A stretch of 28,343 nt of DNA. It comes from JBCCIM01 sp045106435 (lineage in GTDB: Bacteria > Bacteroidota > Rhodothermia > Rhodothermales > JAHQVL01). Both the position numbers and the translations under genes were made by a program. Below the pieces are notes generated by a model, which had not been told where the DNA came from, ran no database searches, and worked only from the letters and a program-made list of their open reading frames with translations. Location: the NCBI GenBank assembly GCA_045106435.1, contig JBGCEN010000330.1, positions 1-28,343 of the forward strand. Reading direction: 5' to 3'. Positions within the stretch are counted from its first letter, which is position 1. Each line of letters starts with the position of its first letter. Shown in pieces: positions 16,877 through 25,416 of this stretch.

Positions 16877-17797
16877 ATGTTTATGGATTATCCGGAAATC
16901 TTGCAAACAATTCTTCATGAGATACAGCCGCTGTTGGGGAAAGGCCGTATTCCCGATTACATCCCTGAACTTGCGCAAATCTCGCCTGACAAATTTGGGA
17001 TGGCTGTGCAAACATTGGCCGGCGATGTATTTACGATCGGAGATGCAACGGAGTCCTTTTCGATTCAGAGCATTTCCAAGCTGTTCACATTAACGCTTGC
17101 CATGCAAATGATGGGCGACGATATATGGCAGCGGATGGGACGAGAGCCATCGGGTACGTCATTTAACTCCCTAGTGCAGTTGGAATATGAACAGGGCATT
17201 CCAAGAAATCCATTTATCAATGCCGGTGCACTGGTTGTTACAGACATCATATTGTCGTATGTGTCTGATGCCGAAGATGCGATCCAGAAGTTTGTACAAA
17301 AACTGGCATCCAGCGATGACGTCCATTTTGACGATGCCGTTGCGCAGTCTGAGAAAAGCGCTGGATATCGAAACGTTGCCCTGGCGAATTTTATCAAGAG
17401 TTTTGGCAACATGGAAAATAGCCCGGCAGAGGTGCTGGATGTCTATTTTCGTCATTGTTCTTTAGAGATGAACTGCGTTGATCTTGCCCGCGCCGGCCTT
17501 TTTCTGGCAAATAGTGGAAAAATCCCGTGGTCAGAGGAGCAAATTGTGGCAACAAATCAGGCCAAATACATAAAATCACTAATGCTGACGTGCGGTACCT
17601 ACGACGTGGTGGGTGATTTTGCATACCGGGTTGGGCTCCCGAGTAAAAGTGGCGTGGGAGGCGGTATCCTTGCTGTAATGCCGGGCGTTTTTAGCGTTTG
17701 CGTATGGTCTCCAGGATTGAATGATGCAGGCAATTCATTGGCCGGCACCAAGGCATTGGAGTTGTTTACCACACTGACGGGTATTTCGATTTTTTGA
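16877..17797 (+). CDS. glsA: Glutaminase
   Basis: 306 residues, the normal length for bacterial serine-dependent glutaminase, which hydrolyses L-glutamine to glutamate and ammonia in the cytoplasm. The fold is beta-lactamase-like with catalytic S65-I-S-K68 in FSIQSISKLFTL. Other family blocks: GRIPDYIPELA (23-33), EPSGTSFNSLVQLE, GIPRNPFINAGALVVTD, KSAGYRNVALANFIKSFGN, LARAGLFLANSG, MLTCGTYDVVGDFAYRVGLPSKSGVGGGI and VWSPGLNDAGNSLAG. Start chosen at 16877, with a second in-frame ATG two codons later. It is monocistronic, divergent from a small membrane gene, and ends just before the DUF559 unit, whose palindromes may serve as its terminator. No substitutions of key residues are seen. Confidence 0.96.
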   Translation: MFMDYPEILQTILHEIQPLLGKGRIPDYIPELAQISPDKFGMAVQTLAGDVFTIGDATESFSIQSISKLFTLTLAMQMMGDDIWQRMGREPSGTSFNSLVQLEYEQGIPRNPFINAGALVVTDIILSYVSDAEDAIQKFVQKLASSDDVHFDDAVAQSEKSAGYRNVALANFIKSFGNMENSPAEVLDVYFRHCSLEMNCVDLARAGLFLANSGKIPWSEEQIVATNQAKYIKSLMLTCGTYDVVGDFAYRVGLPSKSGVGGGILAVMPGVFSVCVWSPGLNDAGNSLAGTKALELFTTLTGISIF

Positions 17798-17850
17798 TGA
17801 CAGCGGATAGGTTGACGGTAATAGAGTAATACAGTGCTAAAATCCCAATA

Positions 17851-17890
17851 TTCCCCTCCTTGGAGGGGTGCCCCGAAGGGGCGGGGTGGG
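17851..17890. repeat. Left palindromic end of DUF559 unit
   Basis: CCCCTCCTTGGAGGGG (17853-17868) is a near-palindrome, followed by the hairpin CCCCGAAGGGG (17871-17881) and then GGGGTGGG. The order palindrome, second hairpin, GGGGTG recurs in inverted orientation at the other side of the gene (18303-18354). Confidence 0.75.
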
Positions 17891-17902
17891 CCCACTGATC
17901 TT

Positions 17903-18304
17903 TCAATTCAAGTGATGCTCCTCAACCCACTGTGCTATCACGCGCGCCACTTCCTCAGCGTCTTTTTTAACCGCCAGATCATCGAACCTCAAGAAATGAA
18001 TCCCGAATTTCTCGAGCCTCATCTGTCGCTTGCTATCTTTAGTCCATTGCCCTTCTATTTCATGGCTGGATCCATCGATTTCAATAGCTAACATCAGTTC
18101 GACGCAAAAGAAGTCAATGATATACCTGTCGACTGGGCGCTGCCTATGAAAATCATAGCCGAATATTTGCTTGCCTTTAAGGTGTTGCCATAGGAGAATT
18201 TCGGATAAGGTGCTGTTGTTTCTGAGCCTTCGGGCGATAGGCACGAGCCAGGGGGCGTATGGGATGATGCGGCGGGGCAAGGTGTTGGGGGGCGCGTTTG
18301 ACAC
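17903..18304 (-). CDS. DUF559 endonuclease-like protein (Vsr/PDDEXK relative)
   Basis: 133 residues matching the DUF559 family throughout: IARRLRNNSTLSEILLWQHLKGKQ, GYDFHRQRPVDRYIIDFFC, LAIEIDGSSHE and RLEKFGIHFLRFDD. The family is related to the very-short-patch-repair and restriction-type (PDDEXK-like) nucleases. Candidate active-site residues are the Glu in LSEILLW, the Asp in YIIDFFC, and the E-x-D in AIEIDG. Biological role is not established. The start is GTG at 18304, which falls inside the right palindromic end (GGGGTGTGTC); there is no early ATG. It is bracketed on both sides by structurally matching palindromes, so it may be the gene of a small repeat-associated element. Intact, with no frameshift. 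Confidence 0.9.
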   Translation of the reverse strand: MSNAPPNTLPRRIIPYAPWLVPIARRLRNNSTLSEILLWQHLKGKQIFGYDFHRQRPVDRYIIDFFCVELMLAIEIDGSSHEIEGQWTKDSKRQMRLEKFGIHFLRFDDLAVKKDAEEVARVIAQWVEEHHLN

Positions 18305-18354
18305 ACCCCTGTTTCGACGTTGCCCGTCGAAACTGTCCCCTCTCGAGAGGGGAC
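18303..18354. repeat. Right palindromic end of DUF559 unit
   Basis: 18335-18354 is a perfect 20-bp palindrome (GTCCCCTCTCGAGAGGGGAC). Next to it, 18311-18319 and 18325-18333 form a 9-bp stem (GTTTCGACG) with a 5-nt loop, then CACACCCC. Read inward, this gives CCCCTC..GAGGGG, hairpin, GGGGTGTG, the same order as the left end; the outer 16-bp cores match at 12 positions. Confidence 0.75.
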
Positions 18355-18481
18355 TATGAGGTGCAGGTCTTTTATAGACGCCCTGGTTTTACGGTATATA
18401 CCTTTTCTTTGTGATTTTCCCTGTTAATTGTCAACACATCCTCATTCTTTGACAAGCTGATATTGACGCATAAAACCACGT

Positions 18482-18593
18482 CTTTCTGAGCGTAGCCGAA
18501 GAACCTCTCGAATCACAGCAAAGACCCGAAGTACCTGGCTGAAACGGATTCATGGTATTTCGAGAGATCCCCCAATCAAGTTGAGCTTGTCAA
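18482..18593. repeat. Degenerate inverted repeat with CTCTCGAA / TTTCGAGAG ends
   Basis: TCTGAGCGTAGCCGAAGAAC then CTCTCGAA (18482-18512) faces ATTTCGAGAG...CAAGTTGAGCTTGTC (18557-18592). The inner 8-10 bp pair well and the rest poorly. It has the look of the GAGCGTAGCCGAAGAACCTC intergenic repeat common in Bacteroidota. The remaining gap 18355-18481 contains nothing I can identify. Confidence 0.5.
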
Positions 18594-18597
18594 AAAA

Positions 18598-19983
18598 CTA
18601 GGCCTCCTTGGGCTCGCGCAGGAGTTTCAGGGCCATTGAGCCTAGCACAATGACGCCTAGCACCATGGTGCCCCAGAGTACAATTTTTTGCCAGGGGATA
18701 TCGGTTGGCGCTTCGAGGCGTGCTTCGCCCCCTAGTTTGCTGATCGTGCCCGTGGAGGCCGTTGGCAAATCAAATACGCTTTCATAATCATCAGCTACAG
18801 GACGAAACAGCTCCCCGGATTGAAAGCCGGCTGATGTGGCTTCTGCGTTGCCAAAGGCGAGCGTGTAGGGGGCTGGGCCTTGCGGAATAAACAACAGCCG
18901 GGCCGGCACCCAGCCGATGCGCAGGGTGGGCGTTCCCAAAACAATACCAGACGCTTCCTCATCAACTTTCATGCGCCAGTATTTGTGGGTGCTTTTATAG
19001 ATGGATATGGGGGAAGATTGCCACTGACCTTCGCCGGCTTGCAGGTTGTATGCAAGCCCCGCGTACTGCTGCATCCAGGGATCATTGCCTGTAGGCGACG
19101 ACTCAATTTTGACACGCGCAATGGTTTGTGCTTCGGGTAAGGCAATTTCAATGCGATCGGCCGGAAGGGTGCCGGGTGCCGTAGCTACAAATATCCCCTC
19201 CTCTTCTTGTGCCATCGGGATGTCCGTCCAGTGTCTTTCCAACTCAGGGCGATCGGGTGCTGTGGTTGCTTCGAGGGCGTCTAGTACAGGAAATGTGGCG
19301 GATTGCTGCCAGCTAATGCGATAATACGCAGCCTTCCTTGCCGGCAAATCGATGGTGTTTCTCACCAATACATTATCGTTATACCGCATGCTGGTCAGCG
19401 TCAGTCCTGTACCCCACCGTTGCCAGTCCTTTAAGTTATCACTGGTCTCGATGGAGACATTGACCATGAGATTTTCAGGCAGTTCTTTCCAGTCGAGTTT
19501 TAACCGGTGAATGGATGCATCCAGTTGGCTGGCATCAACGATATAAGCGCGTAGCGATTGCGTACGGGGTGCCTGATTATTGACCCGCACCAATGTACCT
19601 CCTCCTGTACGTTGCACCTGAACGCTTAAATCTCCCAACGACTGTTGTGCCTGTCCATACACAGGAAAAAGTGGCAGGGTGAATGTTTTCTCGAGCGCCT
19701 CGGGTGTCTCCGCCGCATGGTGCAGCGCATGCGGTATAGATGCACCGGCGCTATTGAAAATGCGCAGGTCTCCCAGATCATCCTGTGTAAGGTGTTCATA
19801 TACGGCACGTGGCAATACAAATGCCTGCACAGGCTCCTGACCAACAGTGTCGATTTCAATGCCATAGGCGAAGTCTGCCGGCTTGAGTGCCTGGGCTTTT
19901 GCCCCGTTTGCGAAGTGGCCCAGGATTAAAAATCCCAGTACCACCAATTGGGCTAAGCGTACACTTGATTTCATTTTTTTCAT
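18598..19983 (-). CDS. DUF3999 membrane-anchored protein
   Basis: 461 residues, consistent with DUF3999. A signal peptide ends near ANGAKAQA; the large middle is beta-rich extracytoplasmic (carbohydrate-binding-module-like strands with DWQRWG, YYRISW, YWRMKVD), and a single C-terminal helix (about 434-454, VLWGTMVLGVIVLGSMALKLL) anchors it, leaving a short basic cytoplasmic tail. DUF3999 genes are known to follow DUF2339 genes. That holds here: its ATG overlaps the DUF2339 stop as ATGA, showing coupled translation. The two products probably work together in the envelope, function unknown. An alternative start at 19974 (MKSSVRL) would leave no overlap. Confidence 0.88.
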   Translation of the reverse strand: MKKMKSSVRLAQLVVLGFLILGHFANGAKAQALKPADFAYGIEIDTVGQEPVQAFVLPRAVYEHLTQDDLGDLRIFNSAGASIPHALHHAAETPEALEKTFTLPLFPVYGQAQQSLGDLSVQVQRTGGGTLVRVNNQAPRTQSLRAYIVDASQLDASIHRLKLDWKELPENLMVNVSIETSDNLKDWQRWGTGLTLTSMRYNDNVLVRNTIDLPARKAAYYRISWQQSATFPVLDALEATTAPDRPELERHWTDIPMAQEEEGIFVATAPGTLPADRIEIALPEAQTIARVKIESSPTGNDPWMQQYAGLAYNLQAGEGQWQSSPISIYKSTHKYWRMKVDEEASGIVLGTPTLRIGWVPARLLFIPQGPAPYTLAFGNAEATSAGFQSGELFRPVADDYESVFDLPTASTGTISKLGGEARLEAPTDIPWQKIVLWGTMVLGVIVLGSMALKLLREPKEA

Positions 19984-22901
19984 GCGTCTTCAACCTCCAA
20001 TGGTTGTTCTTCTCGTTTTGGAGGTACAGGGGCGATGTATCCAATCACGAGTAGTAATACACCCACCACGATAAACGAGATTATCTTGTGGATGGTTGTG
20101 AGATTTGACAGGTCAATAACAAACAGTTTTATAATCACAACAGCGAGCAAGCCGGCTGACACAAACCACGGTGTTCGTGATTTTCGTCGCGCTGCATAGG
20201 TCATTGTTGTGAGGGCAAGGAGCGTCCAGCAAATAGAAATTGCGCTCTGGAATGCAGAAGAATTTAGCAGACTTTCACCGTATCGTACATCAGCCCAATG
20301 ATGCACCGACCGTCCGATGGTCGCATTCATCCATACAAAACCGGTGACAATGAGCGCCCACTTGAGCCATTGTCTACTGCTTGTACCAAGAATGCTCTTG
20401 CTAAAGAAACTTGCATCTACCTTTTCTAAGGTATTGTACCAGTACAAACCGGTAAACACGGTGAACCCAAGGATAATGTCAATCGGGTTCAGCAATGGCA
20501 GAAAAGGAAGCGGTGCAGGATCGCCGGCATGTTCAAAGCTCAGCAGTACAGACAAATACCAAACGGCAAGTATCACAGGGATTAGTGCTGTTTTTAGATA
20601 AGCGCCTTGATGTTTTGCAACGGGCCATCCTGAACTCTTCGATAGCCATGTCACGCCTGCTACTGCGGCTACAGGAACGATAAAGAGGCCCAGTACGGTC
20701 CATGCAGACTGGTAATCAAACTGCTGCTCCATAAACCACGCACATTCGCTTGTGAGCAGCAATGTGAATAGCCACAAGCTTGCGGCATGAGCAAATCCCG
20801 ATAACCTGTTGCCTACAGATCCTTCGTTAAAATAAAGCACAGCGTATGTGCAAATACCTGCGACCAACCACGCGATTGAACCCCATGCGGTAAAGGCATG
20901 CGACAGTACGATCAGGTTTGCAAAGAAGAACCAGTAGAGTAACGGGATAAGGACCAGCGATGATTTTGTGAGTCCATTCCAGGAGATCCGCTTGCCTATC
21001 AGTGCAAAGAGCAACGTACTGCCGGCTATATAGCAGATCTGCAAGTGTTGCCGCATGGCACTGGTAAACTCTCTTCTGATTTCTTCATGTCCGCCAGCCA
21101 GCCACCACATAACGCCGGCTGTAAGTAATAACAGGCTCACATAGCCTTCGATCCTGAATAGCTTGTCTCTGTGCTTGTCGATCTGATATCCTGCAAACAG
21201 TGCAGAAACGCTCAGCGTTAAAAAGCCCATGTAAGCCGGATTGATCATGAACCTGTAGGCACTAAAAATCTCATAACTCGTCTCTTGCATTCCATATATA
21301 AAAGAAGCCGAAGCGAGTGCCGTGAGCGCATAGCCAGCGAGGCGAACGAGTAGTCTGTTCTGTCGAATACCTAGCCATACAAGTGCAGCCCCTTCCAGTG
21401 CCCAGCCGGCGCCGGTCCAGGTTGCATCCAGCGCAAATGGAATGGTCATCGATAATAAAGCAAGACTGACGCCGGCAAGGGCTTCGGTCAGTGTGCGCAT
21501 CAGTGCCGGGTTGCGCTTGTTGATAAACCAGGCCACGAGCGCATAACATCCGCCCATCACGAGCGCGCTCCAAGCCATACCGTATTCATACGGTTCAACC
21601 AATACAGCCTGTATTGAGAAGGCAATGACGGGTAATCCAAAGATCAGTGTGCCGTCTACAATCTTTTTCGGTTCCAGTCCATGGCGCATGGCGTACATCA
21701 ATGCAATGCCCAGGTACATGGCAAAAAACAGGATTAGGAAAGGTTCGGTTGAACTGAATAATGCTGGTTTATAGCCAGATGCTCCCCAGGCAGCACCAAT
21801 AACAAAGGTGCTGAAAAATCCAGTCAGATGAACCCCACGCCACGGTTTGCGCCAGGCCATAAAGAAGACGCCGGCATTCAGCACCGCGTAATAGGAAAAG
21901 AGTGCTACGTGATCACCGCTTCCTGTTGATGTAATCACCGGCGCCATAAATCCACCGAGTAAACTGATTACTGCCAGGCTTTGTGCGTTTTGCAAAATGG
22001 CAATGGCTGTGCCCAGTATGGTAATGACTACAAGGAAGATGAAGGCCGTTTGTGCATCGACCAGATCGTATAATCGGAAGCCGGCAAAAATGGTGAGATA
22101 CAGAATGGCAATCCCGCCGCCTTGCAAGGTCATTCCGTAACCCCGGCGGCTCTTCGTTAATTTCCAGCCCGTGAAGATCAGGATGGTGCCAATCAGGAAA
22201 GCGCCTGCAAGTCTGAGTTCAATGGGGATAAAGCCGCCTTTGATCGCTTCTTTTACGAGGAAAGACAAGCCGATAAACAGTACCGCTACGCCGAGCCGAC
22301 CAAACAAATTGCCGCCCAGGAAAAAGCCTTTGATCTTTTCGATCCATTCTCCGAGCACATCATCTGTAAGAAATGAATTTACCGGCTGCTTGCTCTGTTG
22401 TTTGCCCTGCTGCTTGCTCTGTTGTTTGCTCTGCGGTGGAGGTGCTGCAGAAGAAGATGCAGTTGCCGCAGTATCTTTCGCAGCATCTGTCGCTGAAAAG
22501 GCAGGAGTCTCTAGCGGACTCTCTGGAATTGGGGCAAAGAGGGGTTCATCTGTCTGTTCAATCCCCTGAGGTGTAGCGGGCACAGGTGTTTTTGGAGTCT
22601 CAAATAAACCTGCATCATATACCTCACCCGGTTCGGCTACAGGCGGGGTGTCTGTAATAACAGGGTCCTGAGCCAGGATCGTTTCTGCTTGCTTCGCTTC
22701 GGCCTCTTCGGGCGGGCTCGGCGCTATGGCGTGCAGTTTGTTTTCAAGCCGGCCCACCTGTGCGGTAAGGTCGGATAACTGGTCTTTGTATCGCTGGGTC
22801 CTGTAAAACAGGTAGCCTAGCAGAAAGCCGGGCAGGATGCCGCCTTCCTCAAGCAACATGGCCCCAATGACTCCGCCGGCGATGATAAATAAATATACCA
22901 T
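19980..22901 (-). CDS. DUF2339 polytopic membrane protein
   Basis: 973 residues with one N-terminal helix (about 1-33), a short coiled coil (34-58, QRYKDQLSDLTAQVGRLENK), a long acidic/Pro-rich linker, a Gln/Lys/Ser tract (157-172, QSKQQSKQQGKQQSKQ), an amphipathic segment (VLGEWIEKIKGFFLGGNLFGR) and then more than twenty hydrophobic helices to the C-terminus. This is the DUF2339 architecture: NLFGRLGVAVLFIGLSFLVKEAI and GYGMTLQGGGIAILYLTIFA are the conserved entry blocks. The role is unknown; the form suggests an envelope transporter- or sensor-like protein working with DUF3999 downstream (ATGA overlap). The Gln/Lys tract is encoded by an imperfect 24-bp tandem duplication. Confidence 0.92.
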   Translation of the reverse strand: MVYLFIIAGGVIGAMLLEEGGILPGFLLGYLFYRTQRYKDQLSDLTAQVGRLENKLHAIAPSPPEEAEAKQAETILAQDPVITDTPPVAEPGEVYDAGLFETPKTPVPATPQGIEQTDEPLFAPIPESPLETPAFSATDAAKDTAATASSSAAPPPQSKQQSKQQGKQQSKQPVNSFLTDDVLGEWIEKIKGFFLGGNLFGRLGVAVLFIGLSFLVKEAIKGGFIPIELRLAGAFLIGTILIFTGWKLTKSRRGYGMTLQGGGIAILYLTIFAGFRLYDLVDAQTAFIFLVVITILGTAIAILQNAQSLAVISLLGGFMAPVITSTGSGDHVALFSYYAVLNAGVFFMAWRKPWRGVHLTGFFSTFVIGAAWGASGYKPALFSSTEPFLILFFAMYLGIALMYAMRHGLEPKKIVDGTLIFGLPVIAFSIQAVLVEPYEYGMAWSALVMGGCYALVAWFINKRNPALMRTLTEALAGVSLALLSMTIPFALDATWTGAGWALEGAALVWLGIRQNRLLVRLAGYALTALASASFIYGMQETSYEIFSAYRFMINPAYMGFLTLSVSALFAGYQIDKHRDKLFRIEGYVSLLLLTAGVMWWLAGGHEEIRREFTSAMRQHLQICYIAGSTLLFALIGKRISWNGLTKSSLVLIPLLYWFFFANLIVLSHAFTAWGSIAWLVAGICTYAVLYFNEGSVGNRLSGFAHAASLWLFTLLLTSECAWFMEQQFDYQSAWTVLGLFIVPVAAVAGVTWLSKSSGWPVAKHQGAYLKTALIPVILAVWYLSVLLSFEHAGDPAPLPFLPLLNPIDIILGFTVFTGLYWYNTLEKVDASFFSKSILGTSSRQWLKWALIVTGFVWMNATIGRSVHHWADVRYGESLLNSSAFQSAISICWTLLALTTMTYAARRKSRTPWFVSAGLLAVVIIKLFVIDLSNLTTIHKIISFIVVGVLLLVIGYIAPVPPKREEQPLEVEDA
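22387..22434 (-). repeat. 24-bp tandem duplication in DUF2339 linker
   Basis: 22387-22410 and 22411-22434 are the same 24-bp unit (TGCTTGCTCTGTTGTTTG plus CCCTGC or CTCTGC) differing at one base. It encodes QSKQQGKQ-type residues in the variable cytoplasmic linker; a prime candidate for length variation between strains. Confidence 0.8.
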
Positions 22902-22949
22902 ATCAAATATACAGGTAGATTGAACAGACTAGATGATACAACCAGAGAT

Positions 22950-23525
22950 CTATTCCATCTCCTTTTTTCTCAATTTCATGATGTCATCTTCGTCAAAGTC
23001 ATCCCTTTCAATCACATCTTTCACAAAAGCTCTTAATGCTTCTGTTGTTTTGATATGGTCCATATCGTGGTCGATGTGCTTTAGGGTCAACAGGTTGTTG
23101 CTTTCTAATTCAAATTGATAAATGATGTAGTTTTCCGGCGTACCATCGTCGGATAGCGGCTGAAGGTTTGCAAAATATAACCCTTCAAACGGCGTAATAA
23201 ACCCGCGAAGGTTCAGCGTTTCTTCTGCCGGCGCAGATCCTGCAGTATGGAAGCCAACATAATACTCATGTTCATTAAAAGGGAGTATCACGATTTCGTC
23301 CATGTCAACATTCATATCTATCGTAAGCGAAGACCGATCTGCAGATCGATTGATATTCTTTGTTGAATTAGCTGCGGAGTCATTGGATTTATCGGCGACC
23401 ACCTCCCATATGCCGGCTAAATCATGATTCATTGGCGCTGATTCAACGGGCCCTAGAGGTACTGATGAATCGTTACATCCAAACAGCAATAGTAAACTGA
23501 GTGACGCTAATCTGAGCATATTCAT
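22950..23525 (-). CDS. Hypothetical lipoprotein
   Basis: 191 residues, unrecognised. Lipoprotein signal MNMLRLASLSLLLLFGC with Cys17 (the start could also be the ATG at 23519). The mature part begins with GIWEVVADKSND, a lipocalin- or META-like opening for small envelope proteins, continues with strands (IVILPFNEHEYYVGFHT, LRGFITPFEGLYFANLQPL, YIIYQFELESNNLLTLKHID) and ends in a charged helix (RAFVKDVIERDDFDEDDIMKLRKKE). The overall design suggests an extracytoplasmic beta-barrel-like domain, which is inference only. It is 48 bp upstream of the DUF2339 gene on the same strand, so it may be the first gene of a lipoprotein-DUF2339-DUF3999 transcript. Confidence 0.8.
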   Translation of the reverse strand: MNMLRLASLSLLLLFGCNDSSVPLGPVESAPMNHDLAGIWEVVADKSNDSAANSTKNINRSADRSSLTIDMNVDMDEIVILPFNEHEYYVGFHTAGSAPAEETLNLRGFITPFEGLYFANLQPLSDDGTPENYIIYQFELESNNLLTLKHIDHDMDHIKTTEALRAFVKDVIERDDFDEDDIMKLRKKEME

Positions 23526-23530
23526 TTTTT

Positions 23531-23610
23531 TTGGGTTTTGGGTTCAAAGTTTTGGGTTCAAGATTGGGTTGTGCTGGCAGGTTTGTGCCAGCCCTTATCT
23601 TGAACCCAAA
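23531..23610 (-). repeat. Two-tier hairpin built on TTGGGTTCAA repeat
   Basis: 23551-23564 (TTTGGGTTCAAGAT) and 23597-23610 are perfect reverse complements; inside them GCTGGCA (23573-23579) pairs with TGCCAGC (23586-23592) around a 6-nt loop. An extra TTTGGGTTCAAAG lies just outside at 23531-23548, so two left arms compete for one right arm. It lies upstream of the lipoprotein gene and downstream of the dockerin gene. Confidence 0.65.
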
Positions 23611-23734
23611 GCGCCGGTACGAGCCGGCTTGGGTGTTGCTCAGACGATAGAATATGTACTCAGGATGGGCGGGTTACGCCAAAAACCATAACATTCCCGC
23701 CCGTGTCGCTTTTGTTATAGAAAATGGCGGATAT

Positions 23735-23768
23735 GTAAAAGGAGCGGCTAAAAAGCCGCTCCTTTTAC
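23735..23768. terminator. Strong stem-loop terminator (bidirectional shape)
   Basis: Arms 23735-23749 and 23754-23768 (GTAAAAGGAGCGGCT) pair perfectly over 15 bp with a 4-nt loop, with a GC-rich core and A/T flanks giving T-runs in both directions. It lies 54 bases past the stop of the dockerin protein, so it most likely ends that minus-strand transcript. Confidence 0.85.
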
Positions 23769-23821
23769 AGTTCTTGGTAATAAGTTTTTAGTCTTAATAA
23801 ATGTCAGACACATTCACAGCC

Positions 23822-25123
23822 TCAACCACCACAGGTAGCGTCAGCGGGGAAGCACTCCAGTAGGCCTACAACATATTGCAGGATCAGTGAGGCGTCAAAA
23901 GGGCTGATCTCTCCGTTGCCAGATACGTCGGCGTTTAGTGCGCCGGCGCCTACCAGGGTTATGATGCCTGTGGAATGCTGCAGGACTTCAGATGCATCAA
24001 ATGCGGAGATTGTCCCGTCGCCAGATGCATCACCGTAGGTAGCGCTGCCTCCATCATCAGATACAGTTATGGTCACTTCCTGGGTATCTGCTTCGCCTAC
24101 ATCATCGATAACGGTGAGTGTAGCGGTGAAGGTGCCGTTTGTGTTGAACGTGCGGGTGACGATTTCGCCGGCGTCGTTACCTCCATCAGAGAAAGACCAA
24201 TCATGCGCAACCAATATGCCATCTGGATCGGATGAGGCTGATCCATCAAACGTAACCGTTAATGGTGCTGGGCCTGAAAGGGTAGATGCGGCAATGTTTG
24301 CAGTAGGCGCAACGTTGTCGCCGATGTCTCCGCCGCCATTTAAAATTGCCTGCTCCATTTCTTCCCGACTCCAGTCTGGTACCGTTTTACCGTCAAATTG
24401 AAGCAGTCGGGCAAACCAGAAATGCGCCATGATTTCATCGCCTACATCATTGGGATGTTGGAGATCTTTACCGTAGGCGATGGGGAAATTGTCTTTCATG
24501 GGCGTCCAGTTGTCTGGGCCGGCATAAAAATCTGTAATGCCCCGGTTTAGCGCTGCTTCCAGACCGTATTTTTCGTTTTCGATAACGGGCTCTACGCCAT
24601 TTTTGTAAATGTGCATAGACATAAACACGAGGTCTGCGCCGTCTTCTTTTGCAAAATCAGCGTACATCTGGATGGCATCAGCGCCGGCCTCGATGCGTGC
24701 TGTATCGTTTTCATTTTCAATGCCTTCGAGCCGGTCATCACTAAACACCCACTGCAGCGACTGCTGGGCGAGGAGAATAACGGGATACGTGGTTTCGCTT
24801 TCAAGCACAGGCTGGAGTGTCTTTTTCCACTTGCTGTCGCGTTCGCCGGCGTCCAGGTCGAGCCATTTTGCAATCGGTGTGCCGCTCTCGTAGGTATTTA
24901 CCACCTCCATAATTTGCGAACCATTGTAGCGGTTCAGTTTCCTTTGGAGGACATCTGGCCAGTTTCGCGTAGTTGAGTATCCGTTTGCGACCACAAGACG
25001 TCTTTCACCTGAAAAGAGCTCCGGTGTGTTTTGTGCAAAGGTATCAGAAGCCGGGAGGATTCCCGAGAAAATAGTAAGACAGAAAGCCAGCGAAAATAAG
25101 CAGGAGGGCTTAAGTCGTTTCAT
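23822..25123 (-). CDS. Secreted SGNH-like hydrolase with PKD and dockerin domains
   Basis: 433 residues from the ATG at 25123, giving signal peptide MKRLKPSCLFSLAFCLTIFS...TFAQ; the frame opens 18 codons earlier. Domain 1 (40-250) looks like an SGNH/GDSL-type hydrolase: possible nucleophile S50 in VVANGYSTTRNWPDVL (GYS instead of GDS), and D220-x-x-H223 in KDLQHPND, the typical DxxHPN block. Domain 2 (271-355) is a PKD domain (APLTVTFDGSASSDPDG; WSFSDGG; YTVTD-like FTATLTVIDDVG). The C-terminus (364-425) is a type I dockerin duplication: GDASGDGTISAFDASEVLQHSTG and ADVSGNGEISPFDASLILQYVVG, with calcium-loop residues intact. Probably exported and substrate- or partner-anchored; the true substrate is unknown. 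A cohesin partner is not in this window. Confidence 0.87.
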   Translation of the reverse strand: MKRLKPSCLFSLAFCLTIFSGILPASDTFAQNTPELFSGERRLVVANGYSTTRNWPDVLQRKLNRYNGSQIMEVVNTYESGTPIAKWLDLDAGERDSKWKKTLQPVLESETTYPVILLAQQSLQWVFSDDRLEGIENENDTARIEAGADAIQMYADFAKEDGADLVFMSMHIYKNGVEPVIENEKYGLEAALNRGITDFYAGPDNWTPMKDNFPIAYGKDLQHPNDVGDEIMAHFWFARLLQFDGKTVPDWSREEMEQAILNGGGDIGDNVAPTANIAASTLSGPAPLTVTFDGSASSDPDGILVAHDWSFSDGGNDAGEIVTRTFNTNGTFTATLTVIDDVGEADTQEVTITVSDDGGSATYGDASGDGTISAFDASEVLQHSTGIITLVGAGALNADVSGNGEISPFDASLILQYVVGLLECFPADATCGG

Positions 25124-25416
25124 AATGAGATTATGCCGCAGAGATATGGAGGGATTACACATATAGATGTCGTGCACAAAACACGCATCTTAAGGAACGC
25201 GGGGGGCGGACTTGGTTGTTTTCTGTTCCAAGCAAGACACAATGCCATTATCGTGCCTAATCTTGTCTTTTTTTATGGATCCAGGACTCTTTGAAATTTC
25301 TTGACGATAACAGACAACTCCTCTGAGTGGGCGAGATGGAGAAGATGTTACGGGAAGCTAATTAACTCAAGTTGTGTGCTATACCCTCAAGCATCTGGAT
25401 TGAGTTATCAGTTATC

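Noticed and set aside
22387..22434. Tandem repeat considered as CRISPR-like
   Set aside because: Only two adjacent 24-bp units without spacers, inside a coding linker; no cas genes.
22904..22911. CAAATATA as a leaderless promoter element (TATATTTG on minus strand)
   Set aside because: Matches TAnnTTTG but no TTTG element at the right distance; could be chance in A/T-rich DNA.
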